NCBI GenBank assembly: GCA_017853515.1
Contig: JAFMJK010000011.1
Span: forward strand, 1-20,911
Length of the DNA: 20,911 bases
Reading direction: 5' to 3'
DNA from: Chthoniobacterales bacterium
GTDB lineage: Bacteria > Verrucomicrobiota > Verrucomicrobiia > Chthoniobacterales > JACTMZ01
Shown: in pieces, positions 1 to 6,552 of the stretch
Layout of the letters: each line of letters begins with the position of its first letter
How positions within the stretch are numbered: position 1 is the first letter of the stretch
Made by a program: the position numbers and the translations under genes
The notes under the pieces: model-generated
The model's database searches: none
Told to the model about the DNA's origin: nothing
The model's input: only the letters and a program-made list of their open reading frames with translations

Positions 1-177
1 GTCCGGAGTCTTGGACTTCGCTTTATATTCCTCCAAGCTGATCTCCCCGTTCTTGTCGGTATCGAGCCTTTCAAATTGCTTTTGCTTCGGGGAAGGGCTC
101 TGCGCATGGCAGAGGGTGGAGTCGAGGAAGGTGAGACCGACGACGAGGGCTGTTGTGATGATCAGATGGTTTTTCAT
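1..177 (-). CDS. Exported EF-hand protein, C-terminal part outside the window
   Basis: The first 59 codons of a minus-strand gene that runs off the left edge. The N-terminus (M-K-N-H, then a hydrophobic stretch to about residue 22, ending C-H-A before Q26) looks like a Sec signal peptide with cleavage after A25. Residues 39-50 form a canonical EF-hand loop: D39, D41, N43, G44, E45, I46, S47 and E50 sit at loop positions 1, 3, 5, 6, 7, 8, 9 and 12, followed by Y51. The mature protein is therefore probably an extracytoplasmic calcium-binding protein of the small EF-hand type common in Planctomycetes and Verrucomicrobia. The ATG has no Shine-Dalgarno sequence; the bases before it are A-rich. Whether there is a second EF-hand or another domain cannot be seen. 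It is separated by 276 bp from the gene fragment upstream and probably has its own promoter. Confidence 0.85.
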   Translation of the reverse strand, partial: MKNHLIITTALVVGLTFLDSTLCHAQSPSPKQKQFERLDTDKNGEISLEEYKAKSKTPD

Positions 178-453
178 TTTTAGTGTTGTGTTGGTTTGTT
201 GTTGTTCCCCGTCCTAAGCGGGGGGGGAATTCTCGTAATGTTGAGCCCGCGGTCTTGGGATGGACCAGACCAAAGCAAAAGGAGTGCGGCCGGTTCGCAC
301 CGCAGGCCGGTTTGATCCACAGAACATGTCGCTTCATTGAACCCCGTGCTGCGTTTGCGGTTGCAACACAAAAATCCGTCGCGACTGAAGGCAAACACGC
401 TCCCCGGACTCTGCCAACCGGGGTCGGCGCAATCTCGGAGGAATTGACCGGCC
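178..453. other. Intergenic region with two GC-rich hairpins, no gene seen
   Basis: No frame on either strand gives a protein I recognise. Two perfect short inverted repeats are present: CCCCG at 207-211 with CGGGG at 219-223, and CCCCGG at 402-407 with CCGGGG at 418-423. The second lies just beyond the last stop codon of the minus-strand block and could help end that transcript, but it has no U-tract. The first lies in the presumed leader of the EF-hand gene. Promoter elements for that gene are not obvious. Confidence 0.4.
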
Positions 454-579
454 TCACCCCTGCATGTCCTCCAGTTCGAGGCCTTTTGTCTCGTGGCAGA
501 ACTTGAAGACGAAAAACGCGGAGACGAGCACGAAGCAAGGGCCGACGGCGCGCCGGATGACGAATGGCGCGTTGGTCAT
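454..579 (-). pseudogene. C-terminal remnant of an MFS sugar-porter-type transporter (41 codons)
   Basis: This 41-residue reading frame has one hydrophobic helix (roughly residues 11-27) followed by F-C-H-E-T-K-G-L-E-L-E-D-M. That closely resembles the end of sugar porter (GLUT/XylE-type) proteins, where the last membrane helix is followed by P-E-T-K-G-x-x-L-E-E. The other eleven helices are absent: upstream DNA codes, in another frame, for the end of the large exported protein. The ATG overlaps that gene's stop as ATGA (579-576), so it could be translated by coupling. I infer a truncated pseudogene left by a deletion or recombination joint near position 580. The alternative is a genuine 41-residue single-helix membrane protein; expression or conservation would decide. 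Confidence 0.6.
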
Positions 580-3032
580 GGGTCCCGGCGCGGCGGAAGC
601 GCGCGCACTTCGAACACTCTCTCGCCGACGCCCTCGGGAAAAACCAGCGAGAGCACCGCGGTCCAGGTGCCCTCGGCCGGGTCGTAATTCAACTGGGGTC
701 CGGCCTCCTCGGGGAACCGTTTGCCCAAGGGTTCGTATTTGCCGTCGCGCAATTCGCCGATGTTCCAACCCGAGGGATCGGGAAGGCCGGTGAGGACAAT
801 GGTGTCCATTTCCGAACGGCTCTCCGCGGTGAACCGCAAATCCAGATCGTCCGGCACCTCGATTTCCGTCGGGAAAACGCGTGCTGTGCCGTCGACCGAC
901 ACCGACTGCCGGGCTGCTTCGTGTGCCACCAGTTCCCATCCTCCCGGCGTGGCTCCCAAGCGCTTCTTCATCCCGGCGCTCGGGCCGTAGTAAGCGGCCT
1001 CGTTGGGCGGGAAAAATATCATCTCCACGAGAAATTCCACGCGGTCGCCTTTTTGCAAGCGGCTGATGCCCGGAGGGAGAACAAGTTCGGCGTTGAGCGC
1101 GCCCCGTTTGGCCGCACCGATCGGACCGCGCGAGGCGGCAAGGTAGGGGGTCCTGTCCTCCTTGCCGCCGAGCACCGCGCGATATTCGCGCACGATCATT
1201 CCGCGGACCGGCGCGGCGGGCGGGGCGCCGGCGCTGCCCTCCGTGCACAGCGCGGCCCAAGGTGCCGTGCCTTTCAGAGCCACGGGTTCCATGGCGCGTT
1301 CGCCTTTTTTCCCCTCCGGGTTCTTCTGGCCGGTCATGGACTCGCCCGCCCCCCAGGCGATACCCGCGGCATCGACGTCGTTGTAGTAGTCGGCTCCGAG
1401 TTGGAAGAGCGCGCATTGCTTGAACTCCGTGTCGCGCAGGGCTTCGAGCCGGACCCGGAAATAACTGCGGGTCGCCGAATTGCTGCGCGGCAGGAAGGTC
1501 TCGATGCCGAGGCGCAGGGCGCCGTCGGCCGACCGTTCCCGCACCCGCACACGGGACAGTTCGGGCCCGATCATCGGATAGGTGGTCACCGCACCCCTCC
1601 ACATGAGCAGCTTGCCGTCGCTCCCGATGATTTTGGCGATGTCGCCGCCACCGAAGTTGGGCGTCCAGTCGTAGGGTTGTCCGCTTGGACCGAAAATCAT
1701 GAACGGCCGGACGTCGGTGATGAAAGACCGGCGCATGGTGCGGCCGGGCTGGATGCACAGCGTCTCGCCCCACGAACCGAGGGCCATCTGCACCCAGAAA
1801 CCGTTGAAGCCCCACCCGATGAGACTCAACTGCGCCGCCGAGGAGGCGGGCACACCGTGCCATTGGGCATGGACTGTGTCATAGCGCAGGTCGACCTTCG
1901 TTTTCGGCGCAAGCCGCAGCCGCGTGCTCACCCGGATCCAAGCATTGTCATAGGGCATCGGGGTGCCCGGTGTGACGTGCCAGTTCTTGCTGCTCTGCAG
2001 CGGCAGGCCGGTCTGCTCCCCGCCCGCTCCCAGCATCATGGGCACATAGCCGCTGATCGGGTGGTAATCGTGGACAAAACGCAGCCTGACATCGCGCGGT
2101 TGGTCCGAGTTGTTCTCGAGTTGCAGCGCGAAACGTGAAATGCGGTCGAGGAGATCGGGGGCGTAGAGCGGGATGTCATCCGTTGGTCCCTGGTCGAGGG
2201 GCCACCCGGTCTGCTTGGGGATGCGGATTTCCCAGGCGTCGGAGGCCGGCGAATAGGAGGCCGAGGGTTTGCCGGGCGTGAAATCATCGAGCGCCTTGGC
2301 CGAAATCGCGATGCCGCCCTCGCCCTCACCTCCCGCAAGCAGTTCCCCGCCGTCGAATCTCACGCCCAAGCGCACGGATTTGCCTTTCGAGGCGGAGATC
2401 CGGTTTTTATCCGTCCCCGACACCCCGAGCCGGGCGGTCAACTCCACGGCCTCTCCGTCCGGTCGCTCGACGAACCACTCGAAGACGCAACGGTCGCCCC
2501 AGGCGCGGATTTCCAACCGCGAAACGGCCTCCAGCTTCGCTCCCGTTTCGTCGCGCAGTTCGAGATCGTAGATGGCCACATGTTGGAACCAGTCGCCGCT
2601 CTCGACGATCCGCACCGGCAGAAGCACGTGGTTCTTCGGGTCGATCGGGCCCCCGGCAGGACGATAGACCTTACCGTCGACCACGGCGCGCAAATCGAGG
2701 ACCGAAGGAGCCCACTCGGCCATGATGGTTGCCAGATCGGGCGCGCCACCGGCGTTGGAATTATCCGGCAAGCGCAGGCGGTCGATTCGGATTTTCCGGG
2801 GATCGAGAAGCATGCCCCACCGCCCGCTGTTGAACGCCAGCAGGGATCCCTCGTCACGGTAAACCGCGAGGTGCTTGTCCTCCGCAAGCCAACCTTGCAG
2901 GACCGGGGGGCCGTCGACCCAACTCAGGCTGATCATGTCCGCCGCTTCCGGCATGGTCCACGCCGGCGGTGCCGCCTGGCCTGCGGCCGAGGCGAGGCAA
3001 AGAACTGCGATAAACCAGCGCACTGCTTTCAC
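576..3032 (-). CDS. Large exported protein of unknown function (818 aa)
   Basis: I do not recognise a named family. With a GTG start at 3032 the protein begins M-K-A-V-R-W-F and has a clear Sec signal peptide ending near residues 18-21 (G-Q-A then A-P-P). An ATG at 3098 would add 22 basic, proline-rich residues ahead of the leader and overlap the symporter gene by 44 bp, so I prefer GTG; a second GTG at 3023 is also possible. The mature part has no further membrane helix. It is rich in beta-strand-like alternation, tryptophan and charged residues, with segments such as N-G-F-W-V-Q and W-T-P-N-F-G-G-G-D. This would suit a large extracytoplasmic beta protein, perhaps carbohydrate-related, which is inference only. 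It starts 22 bp after the SSS symporter gene, so the two are probably one transcript and may act on the same solute. Its stop overlaps the sugar-porter remnant. Confidence 0.85.
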   Translation of the reverse strand: MKAVRWFIAVLCLASAAGQAAPPAWTMPEAADMISLSWVDGPPVLQGWLAEDKHLAVYRDEGSLLAFNSGRWGMLLDPRKIRIDRLRLPDNSNAGGAPDLATIMAEWAPSVLDLRAVVDGKVYRPAGGPIDPKNHVLLPVRIVESGDWFQHVAIYDLELRDETGAKLEAVSRLEIRAWGDRCVFEWFVERPDGEAVELTARLGVSGTDKNRISASKGKSVRLGVRFDGGELLAGGEGEGGIAISAKALDDFTPGKPSASYSPASDAWEIRIPKQTGWPLDQGPTDDIPLYAPDLLDRISRFALQLENNSDQPRDVRLRFVHDYHPISGYVPMMLGAGGEQTGLPLQSSKNWHVTPGTPMPYDNAWIRVSTRLRLAPKTKVDLRYDTVHAQWHGVPASSAAQLSLIGWGFNGFWVQMALGSWGETLCIQPGRTMRRSFITDVRPFMIFGPSGQPYDWTPNFGGGDIAKIIGSDGKLLMWRGAVTTYPMIGPELSRVRVRERSADGALRLGIETFLPRSNSATRSYFRVRLEALRDTEFKQCALFQLGADYYNDVDAAGIAWGAGESMTGQKNPEGKKGERAMEPVALKGTAPWAALCTEGSAGAPPAAPVRGMIVREYRAVLGGKEDRTPYLAASRGPIGAAKRGALNAELVLPPGISRLQKGDRVEFLVEMIFFPPNEAAYYGPSAGMKKRLGATPGGWELVAHEAARQSVSVDGTARVFPTEIEVPDDLDLRFTAESRSEMDTIVLTGLPDPSGWNIGELRDGKYEPLGKRFPEEAGPQLNYDPAEGTWTAVLSLVFPEGVGERVFEVRALPPRRDP

Positions 3033-3054
3033 GGTCCGGGTGGTCCGCGGCGGG

Positions 3055-4932
3055 TCAGGCCCGTTGATCCCGGGCTTTTTCTTGCGCCTGCTTGGCATCC
3101 AGCGCTTCCACCTCGCGCAGGAAATCGGGCTCCTCGTGGTCGCCGGCGCAATCTTGGCGGATCCGCCGGATCGTCATGACCAAAGTCACGAGGCCGACGA
3201 GAAGAAGACAGACACCGAACCAGCGCGGACCGAGCAGAAGTTTGCCCGTGCCGAAAAGAAGCGCCGTGACCGATATGGTGGCAAGCACCCAGGACACCAG
3301 CGTGCGCCCCGGCGGCTCACCGGTCGAATAGGGTTGGCCGAGGACTGCGATCACCGGGCGCCAACCGAAGGCGAACGGACGCGCGCGCAGCAGGAACTTC
3401 TTGAGATGTTCCATATCCTCCGGGGCGGAGAGATAGGAAGCCGCGACCGACACGATGCCGACCAGCGCCACGACGAAGAACATCCGTGCCCCCAGCAGAT
3501 TCTCGTCGCTGCTGAAAGCGACTCCTTCCGGCAGGTTGAGAAGGGCCGCCATGGGCGCGTCGAACACCTTGAAGACGAGAAGAAGCAGCGTGATCGTCCA
3601 CCCGAAAATAACCGTGACGAGTTCGGCGCGGCCGTTGAGACGCCACCACAGCCAGCGGAGCACGCCGGGAACGATGCCGGCCGAACTGACGACGAAGAAC
3701 AATCCCAGCAACGTCTGGATGTCGTCGGCCATCAACGATATCGAGGCACCCCCGACGGCCATGAGCAAGGTGGCGGCGCGGCCGATCTGCACGTAGTTTT
3801 TTTCCGTGGCGTCGGGGTTGATGAAACGCCGGTAAACGTCGTTCACCAGATAGGAAGATCCCCAGTTGAAAAGCGTGCTGATGGTCGAAATGAACGCGCA
3901 GAGCAAAGCGACGACCAGCAAACCCCGCAGGCCGACAGGCAGGACCATCACGATCATGCGCGGATAGGCGGCGCTCTGGTCCGCCACGTCCAGTTCCGGC
4001 AGCAGCACGACCGAGCAGAGCGCCACGATGATCCACGGCCAGGCCATGAAGGCGTAGTACACGATGGTGTGCAGCAACTGCGCATAGCTGGCTTGCGCCG
4101 CGTCCTTGCTCGCGAGCAGACGCTGCGCCTGGTAGCCGCCGCTCAACGCGACACCGACCCAGAGAAAACCGAAATACCCGAGGGCGTTCCAAAATGACAT
4201 TTGTCCGGCCATGTTCCCGATCTCCGGGGCGATGCGCAGGTCCTTGCCCGGCCATTGCGGCGCCTGCTGGAGTTTCATCACCAGGGCGTCGAGACCACCC
4301 ACTTCCTGCACGGCCATCCACGCCAGCAGAACCGTTCCGCCTGTTGCGAGCAGGAACTGGATGAAGTCCGTATAGACCACGCCGAAGAGGCCGGAGAAAC
4401 CGCACATCAAAAGTGCCGTTGCCACCACAGCCATGGTCACCGGAACCTGGTATCCCGGCGGCAGGCCCATCGTCTCGCGCATGATGGTTTCCATCGCCTT
4501 GATGACCCATGCAGAAATGAGCGGGCAGATGATGAGCGCGCCCGATGCGCCGGCCCAAGCGCGCAGCACCTTGGCCGAACGGCCGACGTAGCGCGCCTCC
4601 ATGAATTCGACGTCGGTGACGAAAGCCATGCGGCGCCACTTCCGACCGAAGTAAACGACGGCCAGGGCCGACCCGATGAGCGGCGCCCAGAACTGCCAGA
4701 TGTAATGTATCCCGTGGACGCGCACCAGGTTCGTCACCCAAAGGGGCGTGTCCGCCGCGAAGCTCGTCGCGATCATGGAAACGCCGGCGATGTACCAAGT
4801 GAGCGATCGCCCCGAGAGGAAGAAGGCGTCCATGTCGGCCGAACCCTTCTTGGTGAAGTAAAGACCGACCGCGATTTGTACGATCAAACTGGCGACGATG
4901 ATGACGTAGTCGGTCGTGGAGAGATATTGCAT
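3055..4932 (-). CDS. Sodium:solute symporter, SSS (SLC5-like) family
   Basis: A 625-residue polytopic membrane protein, somewhat longer than the usual 500-600 of the family, because of extra helices and a charged tail (about residues 590-625). The N-terminus, D-Y-V-I-I-V followed by a helix and then F-F-L-S-G-R at 37-42, is typical of SSS proteins. The signature G-F-S-G-L-F-G-V-V-Y-T-D-F-I-Q-F is at 178-193. F-I-S-T-I-S-T-L-F-N-W-G-S-S-Y at 347-361 corresponds to the helix whose Ser/Thr residues form the Na2 site in vSGLT and related structures. The protein should import an organic solute, probably a sugar or related compound, with Na+ in the inner membrane. The substrate cannot be read from sequence; its place between fucose genes and a large exported protein suggests a carbohydrate. 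The start ATG has no Shine-Dalgarno sequence. The 313-bp gap upstream may carry its own promoter. Confidence 0.93.
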   Translation of the reverse strand: MQYLSTTDYVIIVASLIVQIAVGLYFTKKGSADMDAFFLSGRSLTWYIAGVSMIATSFAADTPLWVTNLVRVHGIHYIWQFWAPLIGSALAVVYFGRKWRRMAFVTDVEFMEARYVGRSAKVLRAWAGASGALIICPLISAWVIKAMETIMRETMGLPPGYQVPVTMAVVATALLMCGFSGLFGVVYTDFIQFLLATGGTVLLAWMAVQEVGGLDALVMKLQQAPQWPGKDLRIAPEIGNMAGQMSFWNALGYFGFLWVGVALSGGYQAQRLLASKDAAQASYAQLLHTIVYYAFMAWPWIIVALCSVVLLPELDVADQSAAYPRMIVMVLPVGLRGLLVVALLCAFISTISTLFNWGSSYLVNDVYRRFINPDATEKNYVQIGRAATLLMAVGGASISLMADDIQTLLGLFFVVSSAGIVPGVLRWLWWRLNGRAELVTVIFGWTITLLLLVFKVFDAPMAALLNLPEGVAFSSDENLLGARMFFVVALVGIVSVAASYLSAPEDMEHLKKFLLRARPFAFGWRPVIAVLGQPYSTGEPPGRTLVSWVLATISVTALLFGTGKLLLGPRWFGVCLLLVGLVTLVMTIRRIRQDCAGDHEEPDFLREVEALDAKQAQEKARDQRA

Positions 4933-5121
4933 GGCTGGGAAGAGACGTAATTGTAAGCATAGACAGCGCCGGCGCGCGCTCTAATTCGCAAATATTTTCA
5001 CCGGTGTGGAATGGATCGAAGAGGGCGGCAACTGCGGCCCGGACGGATACCATCAGTGCCGCCCCGGAAAGGCATGCACCGCTTCACCGACGGCCAGCAG
5101 CATCGCGCCGAGGACCGGCGA
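4933..5121. other. Spacer between the fucI fossil and the symporter gene
   Basis: No gene is recognised here. In the minus strand, continuing in the frame of the fucI fossil after its stop, a 16-residue ORF (5103-5053) begins M-L-L-A-V-G-E-A-V-H-A, which is hydrophobic, but it ends after 16 residues and resembles nothing I can name. The AT-richer patch near 4982-5000 could hold the promoter of the symporter gene, though no convincing -35/-10 pair was found. Confidence 0.35.
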
Positions 5122-5216
5122 TCAGTCAAGAGGCCCGAAGTTCGCGCAGGCGCGGAGGTCGGCCCCCGTCGAGTCGCCGGGTCCGAAAGCCGCCAATGCC
5201 CGGGTTTGACCGACAG
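5122..5216 (-). pseudogene. Fossil of the 3' end of a second fucI copy
   Basis: Read on the minus strand, 5194-5122 translates to A-A-F-G-P-G-D-S-T-G-A-D-L-R-A-C-A-N-F-G-P-L-D then TGA. The intact FucI in this window ends A-A-F-G-T-D-D-L-M-G-A-D-F-R-A-C-A-N-F-G-P-L-Y then TGA. By hand alignment, DNA 5122-5194 and 6553-6625 agree at about 57 of 73 positions with no gap. Farther upstream the fossil lacks 15 bp (five codons) and then shows V-G-Q-T-R against V-D-Q-A-R; beyond that similarity fades, and the DUF6786 stop codon follows at 5246. No other part of fucI is present on this side. It is a degraded duplicate, evidence of a former tandem or paralogous fucI gene. Confidence 0.85.
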
Positions 5217-5245
5217 GTCCTCGTGAGCCATGCCCGTGGCACAGC

Positions 5246-6499
5246 CTATTCGGGCTTCGCGTTTTTGAACGCATCGCATATTTCCGCGATGCCGGCCCCG
5301 AGTTTCGCCTTGGCGATGGGATCGAGTTGGCCGGATTGTCCGGCGAAATGCGCGGTGATCTGACGATGTGTCAGGCTGGCCCCGGGCGCGAGTTCCGCCC
5401 CGGGCGACGAGGTTTCCAACTCGTAGAAAGGCCCGAGCGGCGGTTCGCCGGGGGCCGGCGAGCCGTCGTTGTAGGCGTTGATCACATCGCCGGCGTAGGG
5501 ATCCTTCTGCTTCTCCCACATCGAGTTGACATAACGGCCGTCTTTGGCGGGCGCGTCGCAGCGCACAACGGTCAGGGCGCCGAGATCGGGCGAGTAGCTG
5601 CCGGCAAAGGGTGTGGCGCGCGCGGGAGCAATCCCGATCTTGCCGCGCGAAGCGCCGTCGCCTTTGAAGAAAACCACTCCCTGGCCGATCTTGAGGCGGT
5701 CGGACGAAATCTCGCCGAAGTAGGCGTCGTTGACCACCGGCCCTTCGCCGTCCTCCAGGAACGGAATGGCCACGACCGTCGAGGGCGAAGGTTTGTACAT
5801 GCCGAGAATCCAGACCGAGAGAAGGCCGGTGTCCGCCTCCCACGCGTTTTTGCCGCGGTTGGTGATGGTGTTGACCGTCTCGTAGGCGACGAAGGGCAAG
5901 TCACCGGGAATGGTCACGTCGAGGGCCTGCTCGGTTTGTGCGCGGTCGAGCAGGCGCACCGTGCGCTCGACCCCGACATCGAATTTCGTGCCGGATTGGT
6001 TGGTCACGGAAAACGAACGGCGGAATACGGCCTGCGTATCGTTCGAAGACGCGACATCGAACGGTTCGGTATCGATGCCGGCGGGTGTTTTCCAATCCGC
6101 AAAATCAAACTTGGCCCCCGGCGCGAAAAAAATACCGAACTGCCCGCCCTCGGGGCCCAGCCAGAACCTCTCCTCGCCGCCGAAGACATGGATCTTCGCT
6201 TCAAGCGTGCCCTCGGCTTCCTCCGGCGGCACCACACCCTTTCCGATCAGTTTGTAGTTCAGCCAGCCGTAGCTTGTCCCGCCATCGCCCGTGGCCGTGC
6301 TGGTCATGACGCGCCCTTGGTAGGCCGCCGCCACCGCGACGGCCGCATCGCCGCGGCGCAGCACGATGGCATCCGCATGCTTCTGCAGAAACGCGGCATC
6401 GCCGCCGAAGTTCGAGGGTGTTTTGTCCATGCTTTCGGGAGCGGCGAGCAGGCTCGCCACCGCGACCGGGGCGAGCAGCAGCGTGAGGCGCCTGCTCAT
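5246..6499 (-). CDS. Exported DUF6786 family protein
   Basis: 417 residues. The N-terminus M-S-R-R-L-T-L-L-L-A-P followed by an alanine/leucine stretch is a Sec-type leader ending near A-A-P. The body carries the run I associate with DUF6786: F-L-Q-K-H near residue 40, Y-Q-G-R-V-M-T-S-T with Y-G-W-L-N shortly after, and V-F-G-G-E-E-R-F-W-L-G-P-E-G-G-Q-F. The conserved G-G-E-x-R-F-W-L-G-P-E-G-G block looks like a substrate or active site, and the overall style resembles aldose-epimerase-like beta proteins, but no reaction is established as far as I know. It starts 53 bp after fucI and is probably in the fuc operon, so an accessory role in fucose or fucoside handling outside the cytoplasm is plausible. 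A GGAGGG sits 15 bp before the ATG, a little far for a strong ribosome site; an ATG 30 bp upstream in frame is an alternative start. Confidence 0.85.
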   Translation of the reverse strand: MSRRLTLLLAPVAVASLLAAPESMDKTPSNFGGDAAFLQKHADAIVLRRGDAAVAVAAAYQGRVMTSTATGDGGTSYGWLNYKLIGKGVVPPEEAEGTLEAKIHVFGGEERFWLGPEGGQFGIFFAPGAKFDFADWKTPAGIDTEPFDVASSNDTQAVFRRSFSVTNQSGTKFDVGVERTVRLLDRAQTEQALDVTIPGDLPFVAYETVNTITNRGKNAWEADTGLLSVWILGMYKPSPSTVVAIPFLEDGEGPVVNDAYFGEISSDRLKIGQGVVFFKGDGASRGKIGIAPARATPFAGSYSPDLGALTVVRCDAPAKDGRYVNSMWEKQKDPYAGDVINAYNDGSPAPGEPPLGPFYELETSSPGAELAPGASLTHRQITAHFAGQSGQLDPIAKAKLGAGIAEICDAFKNAKPE

Positions 6500-6552
6500 G
6501 GGGAGAAAGAGAATCCCTCCGCCCATGCGCGGCCTCAACCCGAAAAACCGTG

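Noticed and set aside
454..1863. Long minus-strand open frame of 469 codons
   Set aside because: Only its last 41 codons look like protein. The rest is arginine- and histidine-rich and overlaps the better supported exported protein in another frame, as expected from GC-rich shadow frames.
564..2138. Long plus-strand open frame opposite the exported protein gene
   Set aside because: Low-quality composition (Arg, Gly, His, Pro), no motif, no leader; it is the antisense shadow of a well-formed gene.
3033..3098. ATG start at 3098 for the large exported protein
   Set aside because: It adds a basic, proline-rich stretch before a good signal peptide and overlaps the symporter gene by 44 bp; GTG at 3032 gives a standard leader.
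2875..4197. Plus-strand open frame of 440 codons opposite the symporter
   Set aside because: Very rich in Asp, Glu, His, Arg and Gln, typical of the antisense of a membrane protein gene; the opposite strand encodes a clear SSS symporter.
5053..5103. Short minus-strand ORF of 16 residues with a hydrophobic start, after the fucI fossil
   Set aside because: Too short and without a recognisable match; it might be a relic of a duplicated DUF6786 leader, but the similarity is too weak to claim.
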